A DNA stretch of 59,910 nucleotides from Fragilariopsis cylindrus CCMP1102 (GCA_900095095.1 FMBT01000528.1:1-59910), one strand, 5' to 3'; positions 1-12,120 are shown, counted from the stretch's first letter. A program made the numbers and translations. The notes: generated from the letters alone by a model not told the origin.

Positions 1-835
1 ACCAGATTGGTTAAGGCTGCAATTTGCTAAAGCCACTTGCCTGTCCAAGTCCAATCATTCTTGAATGAAAGTAAAGAGTAAGATATTTTTCAACTAGAAT
101 TTTATAATACTTCATATTTAGAGCGCTTTCCAAGCAATTTCCAAAGCTTCAGCATCTGGTTTATGTGGAGTTATTATGTGTGCTGAAAAGATAAATATGC
201 ATTAAACTCACTAGAAATACAATCCATTATTCATTGTACATATATGTATTCTCCACTTGCTTGGAATACAGTGATCCTCTCTGATTTTTGCCTTCTACTG
301 ACTGCTAAAGCCACAAAGCCTTAGTAATCAGGAATAAGAATGGAAGATACCAACTCATCTGAGAGTAGAAATAATTCGTCATTTTCCTATTCACTGACAT
401 TGAGCATCTCCAATTTTAAAATCCTTCCCTACCCTAGGGATTTACACTAAACTAATGTAGCATAGATCTGGCAATACTACTAAAGTTAGTTGTTACTACC
501 CTATTACTACCGTATAAAATAAGAGGCTGTAAAAACAGTCCCGGGCACGGACGCATAGGACTCGACTCACTCGACTACTAACGTATATCTTCCCTTCGCA
601 TTTTCAATTTCCACACATAATTTGTTTTTAAAATTTATTGCCTACCGCCGCTATAATTTTCTTGAAATGATGTTCGAAGAATGTATAATTTTTTGAAATA
701 TACTTTTTGTTTGGGCGGTGTGGACGGACTCACTCTTTTTGCTAGCATTCTGGTAGCTCTCTACAGTATCTAAGTGTAGTATCGCTTCAAACTGTATCAT
801 CATACTTCCATAGAACCATAGAAGAAATCTTTATT
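1..835. other. Intergenic, no gene recognised
   Basis: AT-rich sequence with stops in all frames and no protein similarity that I can recognise. The last part should hold the promoter and 5' UTR of the D-lactate dehydrogenase gene that follows. No RNA gene or repeat was seen. Confidence 0.5.
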
Positions 836-857
836 TTGAGAACAAAATTTCCAAAAA

Positions 858-3075
858 ATGTTGCGTTCATACTGGGAAATAAATCCCAAACAGCATTGAC
901 ATTCGGTCGGAGACTTTCGTCATCATTATCCGCATCATCGAATTCTTCTTCCTCGCGATACGTCATACCTATTTCCCTACTTTCATTGACGGTTGGATTT
1001 GTTGCTGGACGTCAATCATTTCGAACGCCGGAAGAAGAAGAACGACTGAAAACATTACCAAAAGGATATCCTTTAGCATGCTGTGGAGATCACGTATCAG
1101 CAGCAACAACGACAACGGCAGATTGTGATACACCAGGATTGACTGCTGAACAGGAAAAACTCATTAAGATATTAAAAAGAATTGTTGGAAGAACAAATCT
1201 ATTAGATGGACGAGAACAAAATACAGCAACCGCAGCTTATTTAAAGGGCGCAAGATTAGGCCATGGTACAGCATTAGCTATCGTCCGACCAACGAAACTT
1301 AAACAGATTCAAGAAATCGTTCAGGAGGCAGCCGATGCGAACTGTGCTGTATTAGTACAAGGATCGAATACAGGATTAACGGGTGGATCTGTTCCACGTT
1401 TACAATCCGATGGCCGATCAACTGTTATTATATCTATGAAGAATTTTGATACAATTTTTCCAATCGATGATGGAGAAAAAGTTGTTTGCTTAGCAGGCGC
1501 TGGATTAGCATCATTGAAACATTTTGTTCAGGATAACTTCCCGATCGTGAATCACATTCTATATTAGGATCAACCTTTTTGAATCCAACAACTGCGGCTG
1601 GTAAGTACAGTAGTAACGTGTGGTCAGTATTTCAAATGAACAACCTGTTTATCATTTTATTCATATTGAATTTGTCAAGAGGGGAATAGATTTGCTTTCC
1701 TACCGCATACTCACTTTGATTCTACCATTGATTTATATAGGTGTCGCGTTCGGTTCAGGTGGTACACAAATTCGTAAGGGACCAGCCTGTACGGAAAGAG
1801 CATTGTATTTGAAGGTTGAAGTAGATAAATACGGAAAACATATTGTGAAGGTTGTCAATACGTTAGGAATTGAAGGATTAGATGGAGGAGGGAGAATTTA
1901 CAAGTCATAAGAGATTGGACGGTGTTATTCCGAAACTCGATTCATACGTTGAGTCTATTTCCGTACGAGCAAGACAATAGAAGTATAATGAAGAAAATCT
2001 CAATAATACATACGGCAAAGATCCATCTCATGATCATAAGTACAAAGAAAATTTATGCAACGTTGACAATAGTGTTAGTCGGTTCAACGCTGATACGAAA
2101 GGATTGGAGTGTAATCGTTCGGAAGGAAAAGTTCTTATCTTGGCTACGGTCCATAATACGTTCAAGGCTCCACCCAGGGCCAAATCCTTCTGGTTATCAT
2201 TTTCAGATCTAGATACAACCATTAAGTTTAAAACAGAGGTCTGCCTCGATAATCCAGCCGATCTACCAATGAGTATTGAGTACATGAATCGTGACTCCTT
2301 TGATGTTATCGATGGAGCGGGTAGAGCAATGGGACTATGTATAAACTATTAGGTTCCGACAGTCCAATTGTTAATAAATTATGGGATTCTAAGCTTAGCT
2401 TTGAGGCACTCGATTTTACTGGTGCTGCCACACTACCCGATAAGCTTATGTTCTTCATTAATCCAATCTTACCCCACATCATTTCGAAGCGTATGATGGA
2501 AATGGGACGTGCTAGGGATCATCATATTGCGACTGTTGTTGGTGACTACAATGGTAGTTTGGATCGTTTCGAAGAACGATTTGCAAATTCTGGCAAGGAG
2601 AATGAAGGCAAAGTTGACGTTCATGAATGTAAAACTGCATCAGAACAGAATGGTGTAACTGCTTTTCGATTCGTTGCAGCTGCTGCATTTAAGACATTTT
2701 GTGTAGGAGAGGGCCTCCAAGGCTTTAGTGTTGATTATGCACTCCCGAAGAATCATGGATGTGCACCTGAATTACCAGCTTCAAGCAAACCCGTAAAGAG
2801 AATGCGGTATAGCCATTTTGGATGCAACGTCGTTCATGAGGATCTTGCATACGAGGAGGGTGTAGATACTCATGGAGCAAAGATGGAACTAAAGCATGTT
2901 GTTGACGAAGTTTGTAATGGTAGACTTCCTGCCGAACATGGCCATGGAACTGAGTATCACGCTCCGAAGGAAACTCAGAAACGTTGGCAGAAGATGGACC
3001 CCGATGAACGTGATGAACCCCGGCGTTGGTGGTACGTCCACGAATTATCGCTATAAACCTGAGACAAAAAACTAA
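858..3075 (+). CDS. dld: D-lactate dehydrogenase, quinone/FAD type (Dld-like), frame-disrupted
   Basis: Oxidises D-lactate with FAD and passes electrons to quinone (family knowledge). Seen: a presequence and membrane segment (about 1.0 kb), the FAD-binding PCMH block 'VQGSNTGLTGGSVP' near 1.36 kb, 'GSTFLNPTTAAG' (1.57 kb), 'VAFGSGGTQIRKGPACTE' (1.75 kb), then the membrane-binding and C-terminal blocks of bacterial Dld, ending 'AEHGHGTEYHAPKETQKRW' and 'MNPGVGGTSTNYRYKP'. A GT-AG intron fits at 1601-1740 and joins 'AG' to 'VAFG' exactly. The frame changes near 1550, 1875, 2340 and 3000, and an in-frame TAG lies near 1978. The last shift moves the true C-terminus to a stop at 3075. The start is uncertain: the nearest ATG (858, 'MLRSYW') needs one more shift. 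Conserved residues survive in every segment, so indel errors or very recent decay are both possible. Confidence 0.8.
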
Positions 3076-3515
3076 ATTTTATGCTGTTTTTTAAATTGTT
3101 TGCATGCGGTAATCAATGTTGCTATGCTGAATAATTATTTCCATAAACGTTGCCTATCATAAAAGATAAAGTAAACACTGTCTACTTTGAAAATGTATTT
3201 ATATCGTAGCTGCTATACTAAGTTAGTAGTAAGGTTGAGCTCCTATTTATTGTGCTATAATAGCAGTCACACTTCAAGTCGTGGCTTGAGCAGCGAAATG
3301 AACGTGCTACAGTACGTTTTGAAAGCGCAGGAGACACACGTTTCAAAAACGCGTGACTAACTCATTTATAAGGAAATTGCTTTTTCTCTTCAAAATAATC
3401 AAAAAATAAGTCGTATCATAAAATAAAATAGAGCAACGATTACGAAACCGCAAAATACAAATCAAAAATAATCGTCAACAGGATAAATCGACCGAACAAA
3501 ATAACACAATTCATC
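3076..3515. other. Intergenic between dld and AOX
   Basis: About 440 bp of AT-rich DNA between two genes on the same strand. It presumably holds the dld 3' end and the AOX promoter; A-rich tracts lie at 3400-3480. No other feature was seen. Confidence 0.5.
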
Positions 3516-5019
3516 ATGACTTCCACAGCTTTGCGAGGAAATACAATCATGATCTCAGCAAGACATTGCTCCTCTCTCTTATCTAAGGTTTTTCCGACTA
3601 GTACCAGTACCAAAAGAAGTTTGCAATCTGGAAATCTTTTTCTCAGAGGACTTCATTCTCCCACAACTATTCACTATTCCAGCAACTTCCGTGCTTTTTC
3701 GTCTATCAATGCGAAGACTGAGCCGTCCAATATTTTGAATGAAGAAATCGGAATCGTCGCACGGCATTGAAGGAGCTGGACATCTCAACTGTTCGAAGAA
3801 TCGAAGAAGAACTAGAAAGTTGATAAGAATTCGATGGAAGACTTGACGCAGATGAGTTGACCTTCCTACTCAAACGGCATCAATCAACGTTTCAGTCAAC
3901 GTTTACAGATGCAATATTGTGGATTCTCGGAGCTTTTCTACGCAGGAAAGGCTGGAGGCAGCATGGAAATTGCTGACTTTATTGAGGCCTTAGATCATGT
4001 GGCATCCAACGAAAGGAGGGGGAGCGGAGACATCCAATCCTCGATGGAAACTGTTCCGCAGAGTACATCTATCGCAAAACCCACACATCGTACACTCCCG
4101 AAGATTTGAACATAAAGGTAACCACCTGGAACCAGAAACATTCCAGACCGAGTGGCCTACCAAGCAGTGAAGGTTGTGCGACTCTTGTTCGACACCGCTA
4201 CGGTTGGAGTAATGACAAGATTGCAACCCAAGAACAGATTTGAATCGAGTTATTTTCTTAGAAACTGTTGCAGCCGTTCCAGGGATGGTCGCTGCTGTTA
4301 CAAGGCATTTTCGTAGCGTACGCCGAATGGAACGTGATGGTGGACTTATGCATTATTTCTCGAGGAGGCCAACAACGAGCGTATGCACTTGCTTTCCTTT
4401 ATCAATCTAAAAGACCCAGGGATGATATTCCGTACCGCTGTCATAGTCTCACAGTTTGGTTTCGGCACGGCCTTTTTCCTTGCCTACATCGCTTCTCCAA
4501 ATTTTGTAAGTCATCCAATAGAACAGTTGTTAATTTTACGTTTTCGTTCGATACACGTTCATCGTTTATTTATCTGAAGATAGAAACTTACCGGTACTAA
4601 CCGATTATATTTCCATCCAACCTATCCTTTCTTCTCCTTCTTTTCTTTCAGGTCATCGATTTGTTGGCTATATCGAGGAAGAAGCGTGTCATACCTACAC
4701 CAACATCGTTACAGCCATCGAGGAAGCACCTGTGGGGTCGGAACTAGCTGAATGGAAGACAACCGAAGCTCCTGCAATTGCGAAAGGGTATTGGAAGTTA
4801 GGAGAAACCGGAACAATCTTGGACTTAATGTATGCGGTACGAGCAGACGAAGCCGAACATCGAGATGTAAATCATGCCTGCAGTAACTTACTAATGGATG
4901 ATGCAAAGGCTGTGAACCCATTTAATGATCCCGATATGAAAGTAAATTCCATGCTTCGCAAGTATGTGAAGGACATTATGACTCGAAGTAAGGACGAGGA
5001 AAAACCAAATTATTTATAA
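3516..5019 (+). CDS. AOX: Mitochondrial alternative oxidase with N-terminal EF-hand, frame-disrupted
   Basis: Alternative oxidase takes electrons from ubiquinol to oxygen in the inner mitochondrial membrane without pumping protons. The N-terminus (3516-3720) is Ser/Arg-rich like a mitochondrial presequence. The di-iron ligand motifs are all present: 'LET' at 4258, 'NNERMH' at 4371, 'EEEACH' at 4675 and '[12 protein letters not shown]' at about 4840. A GT-AG intron of 146 bp fits at 4506-4651. Upstream of the oxidase domain, 3822-3856 encodes a 12-residue EF-hand loop ([12 protein letters not shown], one base missing), followed by a degenerate second loop ('[19 protein letters not shown]', about 3930-3995). 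The frame changes about a dozen times (3765, 3820, 3832, about 3900, about 4060, 4120, 4165, 4200, 4245, 4350, 4505), yet conserved residues are intact. The final 95 codons are open. Either the sequence carries indel errors or the gene was lost very recently. Confidence 0.82.
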
Positions 5020-5330
5020 AAATAATGTGTTGGTCGTCCACATCTATCAAAATAAAGAAAAGATCTTCCAACAATGAAAGACATGCACATGTACATTTAA
5101 AAAATAATTAATGTTTATAGTAGTACTTTGTTGTATTTAATTCTGGGAATTATTTTATGTCTTCGCGAACGAAAAACATTTGGTTCACTACTGCATTCAT
5201 ATTAACGACATATGTGATCCGAAGCTAAACCCATTCGAAATTGTAATCAATGTGGCCGATGCTTAGTATTATAGAGAAAACAATCGTTGAATGACAGACA
5301 TAACATAACTTTACCCCGGCTTCTCCTCTT
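5020..5330. other. Convergent intergenic region
   Basis: About 310 bp between the 3' ends of the AOX gene and the GtrA-like gene. AT-rich; presumably holds both polyadenylation regions. Nothing else seen. Confidence 0.5.
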
Positions 5331-6377
5331 TTATCTTCTCTTTACGAATGCCTGCTGTCGCATTCCTTTTTGTTGTTTTTGTCTTCGTTGGTTCAGATTC
5401 GACGATGGTGATGACGATGGTATTGACGATGATGATTCTACAGCTCTCTTGACTATCGCAGTAATTAAAAAGTAATTAATGCCAGCGAATGTTGCTGTTG
5501 TACCCCAAAATGCCATCGTCTTATCAAATCCTTGTTTTAATAAAAAGGAATTTAACGCAGTCGCACCAAACAATCCAATACCATACACCTTAAATTGTCC
5601 AGATAAGGTCTTTGTATACTTTTCATAGGTATTAATCGTATCCAAGCCGTACACTAAGAATGCGTACATTAAATGTGTTGTGACGATTTGTATTAAATAC
5701 GCGGAAAAGAAACTAATCCCATCTTGATACTTTTCAATTTCAATTGTCATGGATGAACAAAGTGTAGCTGTTGTTGCTGCTGCTGTGACAGCAGCAGCAG
5801 CGTCAGCAACAACACTGTGACTGCTACAACCTTGGAAGATAGATAATGATGACGATGGTAAATATAGTAAAAACTGTGATAATAATTTATAAATAACTTT
5901 TTCCATATAAAAAAATCCAAGATTACCAAGATTACCAGCTACAAAGAAACGAAATACTTGTGGTAAACCATGAAACCACATACGATATAATTCAACCAAT
6001 GGATTATTACTCTTTTGTCTTGTTGTTGTTGCTGTTGTTACATGCGATGATGATGACGACGACGATGATGATGATGGCGTCAGCTTGTTCTTGTTCTTGG
6101 AGGAAGTAGAGGACGGCAACACCATAAAGGGCTTTCGATTGCTATTCCTCCTCCGTTGTTGCGCTGCTGCTGCTGCTACTATTTTATCTTTTTCATTATT
6201 GGTTTTTCTTCTACGATTGTTGTTGTTTGGAGGATCCATCGTCGCCATTGCGTTGTTTTGGAATATTGCTAGGACCAAACTTCCAGCAACCGCGGTCGTA
6301 GTGGCGGAAGTTGTTGCTGTTGCTACTGATCCTATTATTCCTGTCGTAGCTCCTATCATCGGAATGAGACCAGTCAT
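5331..6377 (-). CDS. GtrA-like multi-pass membrane protein
   Basis: 348 residues. The first 120 are a low-complexity, Ser/Thr/Asn/Arg-rich region with a hydrophobic stretch at the very N-terminus. The second half has four hydrophobic segments ('VFRFFVAGNLGNLGFFYMEK', 'FFSAYLIQIVTTHLMYAFLV', 'YGIGLFGATALNSFLL', 'TMAFWGTTATFAGINYFLI'), a pattern that resembles the four-helix GtrA family, which is often linked to polyprenyl-sugar handling. The family assignment is my inference and moderate. An Ala-rich insert (GCA/GCT repeats near 5770-5810) separates helices 1 and 2. The start ATG is preceded by a (GAA)n tract in the leader. It is transcribed divergently from the PWI/RGG gene and convergent with AOX. 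Confidence 0.6.
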   Translation of the reverse strand: MTGLIPMIGATTGIIGSVATATTSATTTAVAGSLVLAIFQNNAMATMDPPNNNNRRRKTNNEKDKIVAAAAAQQRRRNSNRKPFMVLPSSTSSKNKNKLTPSSSSSSSSSSHVTTATTTRQKSNNPLVELYRMWFHGLPQVFRFFVAGNLGNLGFFYMEKVIYKLLSQFLLYLPSSSLSIFQGCSSHSVVADAAAAVTAAATTATLCSSMTIEIEKYQDGISFFSAYLIQIVTTHLMYAFLVYGLDTINTYEKYTKTLSGQFKVYGIGLFGATALNSFLLKQGFDKTMAFWGTTATFAGINYFLITAIVKRAVESSSSIPSSSPSSNLNQRRQKQQKGMRQQAFVKRR

Positions 6378-6962
6378 ATTGTATTGTTTCTTCTTCTTCT
6401 TCTTCTTCTTCTTCTAAGTTGTAGAGGGGGTATACTAATTTACTTATATTACTCTATCACATACAAGTAACTTACTTGGCTGTACAGTTTCAAGTTTGAT
6501 AAGGAAGCGGCGCCGATTTTTGCTGCAGTATCCCGTCTTTTTGATTTCTGAGAGGTTGTCGGAAGTTGATGATGTCATGATTAAGATACACGACTAACTC
6601 AGTCTTGATAGATGGCATAGGGATAAGGTTAATTTCGAACGCACGGAAACGACACACACCGCACACATAATATTCTCAAAAGAAAAAGCGTACTGTAGCA
6701 TACCGTTTTATTTGTAGTACAGTACTTCACATCCTCAATAATAGCAACGACAAATGCAAGTGCCACCTGCTATTTCTGAAATCAATCGTAACGCAATAGT
6801 TCTTCCAAAGCAAGGAAAGTTGTTCATTTCATCGCTGCTTTGTCATCCATTCGACTACTCTTCTAGATACTAAACAGCCACTCCTTCCTTTCGAAGGTTC
6901 GACTTCCGTGACGCAAGTTTTTAAATACAGAAAGAGAGAGAGAGAGAGAGAGAATTAATATA
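6378..6962. promoter_or_regulatory. Divergent promoter region
   Basis: 585 bp between two divergently transcribed genes, so it should contain both promoters. A (TTC)n tract at about 6389-6415 and a (GA)n tract at about 6933-6953 lie in the two 5' leaders. No specific binding site could be assigned. Confidence 0.4.
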
Positions 6963-8814
6963 ATGTCCGCTTCTTCATCATACGATTCCACTGTGGCACT
7001 TGATCGGAAATTAACTGTAGAAGAAATGAACGAATTGAAAATTATCATGATGCCATGTTTTCATACTACTTCAACAAATACGACAGAAGAAGATATTGTC
7101 GATCTTGTTGATTATGCAATAGCAATGATCAATAATCAAAAATCAATTGAATTTACAACCACAGAATTAATTGGTATGGAAATGGAATTTTGTACTTCAG
7201 CTATTGCCGATCAAGTTGGTAATGCACTATCAGAATTTGTACAAAAAATAGTAGGTGGTGGTAGTAGTGATGCAACTGCAGCAGCAGCAGCACCGACAGA
7301 AGAAGAAGAAGAAGATGCAGCAGGAGGAGAAGACGAATCATCTAAGAAGAATCCAAAAATTGCATCCTTAAAGGTACGTTTAAAAAAAAAATGAGCCATG
7401 TTTCATCGATCTACAAATTATACTGATTTCTACGCATTATTTCTTCTGAAGAAGAAGAGATCTTGATTGAATTTCATCGGTGTATGCTTACATTATCTAT
7501 TTTGTCCTTTCTGTTGTATTGTATTGTATTGTATTTTAGTCAACACCATCGTCAGGAAACTCATTAATTATGTCTGGGGCTCTAGGAGCTTCTCGTGAAG
7601 GTGGTCGCAATAAAAATACCGTCAAAAATGACAAAGGCAACAGCAACAGCAACAACAACAACACCAAAAATAAAAACGTCAATAAAGGCGGCGACAGAGG
7701 CAATGACAGAAAAGGGCGTGGTGGTGATGATCGAAGGGATCGTAATAATGATCGAGGTGGTGGTGGTGGCCGAAATGATCGAGGAGGAGGACGTGGAGGC
7801 CGTGGTAATGATCGAGGTCGTGGCAGATCTACCCATAGTGAAGCTTTTGATCGATTAGCAAACAATCGAGGAGGAAGAAATAATAATTATGATCATCGTA
7901 GTGGTGGTGATAATAGGTACGACGATAATAACAACAACGATCGAAGGAGGAGAGATGACGATCATCGTGGTGGTCGTGGACCTGCTAGAGGAGGACGTGG
8001 TGGAGGAAGAGGGAGAGATATGGGTCGTGGTGATGGTCGGTTTGGAGGGAGAGGAGATACGGGTAGAGGGAGAGATATGGGTCGTGGTGGTCGCGGTGGC
8101 GGTGGTCGCTTATCGGGAAATCGAAGACCTAGAGATGACGAATACAACGAAGGAGAAGACCATCAAGAATTCAAATTCAGTCCTATGAAGGATGGAAGAG
8201 GAAGAGGTCGCGGTGGTGGAAGAGACACTCATGGACGTAATAGTGGGCGTGGAGATGGTAGAGGAAGGGGGGATATATCACAGGAATTAGCAACTAAACG
8301 ACCTAGATACGATGGATACTACGAAGAAGAAGGTTATGGTGATGGTGGTTACGGCGGCTACGACGAGGGATATGGAGGAGGATATGGTGGAGGCTATGAT
8401 GGAGGATATGGATTCGGCGGACACTATCCAGCACGTGGACGCGGCCGTGGTCGAGGTCGCGGTAGATTTGGTGGACGAGGAGGACGAGTACCGTTTGGTG
8501 GACGAGGAAATGTCGCTGAAGGTGGTACTGAAGGTGGCGCTGCTGGAAAAGGAGGAGCTGAAGGTACCAATGAAATATCAACCGATGGACAAGAGGGAGA
8601 CGCTCCTGCTGGTATTAATCATCCTTCTCCTCTGGTCCAAGCTTCTTACAGTGGTCGTGGAGGGTATAGTGGCAGAGGACGTTTTGGAGGACGTGGAAGA
8701 GGTCGAGGACGATTCGGGGGTAGACACCATGTTGTTAACATGATCCAATCGAAAACATGGGTTCGAAAAAAACCAGGAGACGCTGCCGCCGATCCTGCTC
8801 CTCCAACTGAATAA
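6963..8814 (+). CDS. PWI-like / RGG-box RNA-binding protein
   Basis: Two exons, 6963-7373 and 7540-8814, with a GT-AG intron of 166 bp that keeps frame (phase 0) and gives about 561 residues. Residues 15-100 form a helical domain (LTVEEMNELKIIM ... IADQVGNALSEFVQKIV) resembling the PWI-like fold at the N-terminus of RBM26/RBM27-type proteins. An acidic linker follows, then about 400 residues dominated by RGG, GRGRGR and GYGGGY repeats typical of RNA binding and phase separation. It ends 'SKTWVRKKPGD'. Exon 2 is also open from its own ATG at 7570, so a shorter RGG-only product is possible. The nucleic-acid-binding role is inferred from composition; the PWI-like call is tentative. Confidence 0.75.
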
Positions 8815-9927
8815 GAGAGAGAGAGTTGAACGCATCATCAGAAGATTTATGCCCAACAAAACGAAAAAAGTCAAAAAAAAAGTAAATTAAAAAAAAAACA
8901 GGAAAAAAAATACAAAATAAGAATTATGTTTGATGCATTTGAAAAAAAAGACTATTGCACAAAAAAATACAAAAAAAGACTACTGCACAAAAAAATATGA
9001 GTGTAGACGGAACCACGTACTGTGTGAGCATGTTCTATTACAGTAGCAGAAAGTAGCAGAAAATTGACACTCGCCAGTTCAGCAATAATCGGGGAGTAGA
9101 AGCTGGCACTACTCTTATGAGTGACAATTTTCCTCAGGCGCACTGGTGATGGTAGATGATGGAGTGGACAATCTAGTTCATATCTTTGATTATCACTCTT
9201 GAGGCAAGAAGGTTGATGAGTGTGTTCAATTTTACTATGGACTGGCGTCACTCACTCACAATCGATATTCTGACGCCAATTTTTTGTTGTGTTATTGTTT
9301 TATGTTATGAAGCGGTTGATTGTTTTTGAAATTCGTCGAGACCCTGTTTGTATGTGTATCTGTGTGTGTATATTATTGTAACTATACTTGCTTTCTGTAG
9401 CGAGATCAAGGCATATCAGTTTCTCTAACAAAATTCGACAATCAACCTTTTTTAAAATCGAGTACCTTGGATGCAATCTTGAAAATACATACGTTAATGG
9501 CCAAGATTAAACATTTTGAGTGGCACCTTACACCGGAATAACGAAATTCAACAGTCAACCAATTTATATCTGGGGAACATAGGAGAGAAGACCAGAATGG
9601 GAGATCAGCTTACTACTCATCTGATGCTAACACCTCATTTTCACCGTAGCTCGGAAGAAAGAATCGACTAGTTGTTACTTTAGATATTTTTATAACACAA
9701 TTTAACAGATGAAAATAAATAAATAGAGTACTCACACTGATGTATGAATATTCGCTAAACTTTTCATGCGTCAATTAAGTTAATTGTGTTAGGATAGTCG
9801 AAGTGTTTTAAAATGATATAAACGTGTTATATTTATCCCTTATACTGAATACTGGACTATTTCGTCCGAATCTGAATCCTTTTCATCATCATCAGATCCT
9901 TGATGTAAATCGTATTATACTCAATAC
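8815..9927. other. Intergenic, A-rich tracts, no gene
   Basis: 3' region of the RGG gene. 8865-9000 is very A-rich and holds two copies of a roughly 30-bp unit containing 'AAAAAAAGACTA(T/C)TGCAC'. The rest is AT-rich with short ORFs only, none with recognisable protein character. Confidence 0.45.
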
Positions 9928-10575
9928 TTATTTATTGAAATTATGTGCTTTAATGATCTCCTCCACTGTTGCTTCAAATTTTAAAGGTGATATTACTTTC
10001 ATGTATTTATCTAGATCTGGAGACATAACTTTTTTATAATTCGATAGAATACCACTTGTATTATACATCTCCTCTAGTACCCTATTTCGATCAATCTCAA
10101 TGGTAACAAATGTTTCTTTTTCACCATTAATTTGAGCCTGTTTTAACTTGTATACAAATGCCATATATAAAGCTACGGCATATTTAGCTCGTGTTACCAA
10201 AGCTTGTTTCAAAGTAAATTTAAATGAGTCGAACATATCATTTCCATCATATTGTTCTGCTGTTTTCCGACCCAAATGAAATAATACAGTTTGAAGGATG
10301 GGATCCTCATCAAATCGAGAAGCAAATGTATTATCATAAGCAGCCAATACTTCTATACTATTTGGATATAACATGTAACCCCTGTCACCCGTCAAAGAAT
10401 CCGGAACCACAGCTGGAGGGAAAGGCCATACCGTTGTTTGCATTTTCGGAAACGATCGAATTGATTGTAATACATCAATTTCATTTTTCAATTCATTATT
10501 TTCTTGTATCAACCCTGCTACCGTACGATCGTTGAGAATAGCTGCAACTAACGGTGCTGAATCTGATCCGGACAT
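9928..10575 (-). CDS. Orphan protein with N-terminal coiled coil
   Basis: 215 residues, intact from ATG. Residues 20-40 ('LIQENNELKNEIDVLQSI') look like a short coiled coil or leucine zipper. The remainder is mixed alpha/beta character with a well-conserved feel ('MQTTVWPFPPAVVPDSLTGD', 'DMFDSFKFTLKQALVTRAKY') and no membrane segment or signal peptide. I recognise no family; likely lineage-specific and cytosolic or nuclear. It stands alone, with long gaps on both sides. Confidence 0.65.
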   Translation of the reverse strand: MSGSDSAPLVAAILNDRTVAGLIQENNELKNEIDVLQSIRSFPKMQTTVWPFPPAVVPDSLTGDRGYMLYPNSIEVLAAYDNTFASRFDEDPILQTVLFHLGRKTAEQYDGNDMFDSFKFTLKQALVTRAKYAVALYMAFVYKLKQAQINGEKETFVTIEIDRNRVLEEMYNTSGILSNYKKVMSPDLDKYMKVISPLKFEATVEEIIKAHNFNK

Positions 10576-12120
10576 AACAATAATTACTTCTCCTGTACTT
10601 TGTATTTGAATTTGTACTTGTATTAGAATCTTCTGAGGGATGATGGATCTGATGAGGGTGACGAACGAAAGATGTGAGTTAGAAGCTGGTTAGTTAGTGC
10701 TAATGAGGACAGGCCTAAGGCCGTCCGCATCGCAATGGTTTCCGTAAACAATCCTTTGGCTCGTGTGAATCAATCATGCCACAGAACTAACAAACAAACA
10801 ACAATCAACTACAGGTAGTGCCTACTACTTACATAACGCCTTAAAAGATCTAAGATCGAATGAATCGAATCGTGTATTTAATTGTGTATTGTGATTGTAT
10901 TGAATGTGATTGATTGTGATCGGTATTGTGATTTGATATTGGGTCTGCTTATTTGTTCCTCTGCCTGTATAAAGTTGCGATGGGAGTTTTGGGAATGATA
11001 AAAACTTTTAAGGCGTCGATTCAAATCAAATCAAATACCGTAAGTACTGAATGGCAAGAAATGCGAGAAGTTTAGCGTGATTGAATTTCGGATTTACAGT
11101 CACTCATTTTTCTCGAACGGTAATAAAAAGCACCTCTTTGCAATCCATGCCTCGTATTGTTTCTAATCTATTGAACGAGGTGCTACTTGCGCTCTATCAC
11201 GGCAGGGAATTCTATGCTAGTGCGAAAGGCGTTGACACAACCGAACGGGGTATTGACTACGAAAAGTACACGACAAAAATTAATATATGATGTAATTTAA
11301 AAGTATTGACTATTTTGTAATACCATTTGTTTTGGCCTGATATGGATAGAGAAACACGCCATGCTGTAATGCATTTTGCAACGAAATGAAATAGTCCTTC
11401 TTCCTCTACCGCTCCAGAGAATACCACAAGCGGTATATCGTTTTGTCTGACCAGTAGCTTCTTATACTCATAGACGACAGTCGGAAGCTATTATCGAAAG
11501 TATTTAGAGTTCCTCTTATTTTACAGAAATGAATAGGCACGAAAGGTAAGCATTGCGTGACGGGGAATCTAATTTGATTTTCGTTGTCACTCATCGAATA
11601 CGAGCCAATCGATGGACAAATTCTTTGAACCTCCACGACTCCAATCAATCGGATTGCACACACGGTTATGGCTATTAGTATTCCTTTTTCAAAACATAGT
11701 TATTGACACGAGCAAGAAAGTGTACTAGTATGTGAGCAAATGAATTGATCGAAGGATGAGACAAAAACGTGATCTAAATTTAACGTTCATTTATCGTTTT
11801 TAATAAACAATAAAGCCCCATCACCGCGCGACGTCAAATTTGGTCGTAATGACAACTCAACCACCGATCATTCAAATTTTTTCCTAGCAAAATATGTTGG
11901 GAATGAAAGCTTCGCCTATTATTTAATTATTTAAAATCTTATTTATGAGAAATATAAATATCCAATAATTTCAGGCCAGAGCGCGAACTTGAATGTAAAT
12001 ATTAATACTGTATGCGAATGAATGAATTAAACGGGCGTACAATCACAATTTAACATTTCATCACGAAAGCATACCGATCCTCATCTTTTTACTATCTTTG
12101 CAAACATACTCAGAGTAAAA
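10576..12120. other. Intergenic, no supported gene
   Basis: About 1.5 kb containing the promoters of the orphan gene (minus) and the secreted Lys-rich gene (plus). 10858-10940 has imperfect GATTGTGATTG-type repeats. Short ORFs at 11081-11290 (+) and 11406-11663 (-) have no recognisable similarity and are not called. Confidence 0.45.

Noticed and set aside
7536..8188. Long ORFs in other frames and on the minus strand across the RGG gene
   Set aside because: They are by-products of GGT/CGT repeats; their residue content is pure Pro/Arg or Val/Ile runs and the RGG frame is the one that splices correctly.
8952..9251. 99-codon minus-strand ORF
   Set aside because: Lies in the 3' region of the RGG gene, starts in an A-rich repeat and has no recognisable domain.
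11406..11663. 85-codon minus-strand ORF
   Set aside because: No similarity, no partner exon and no protein-like composition; too short to support.
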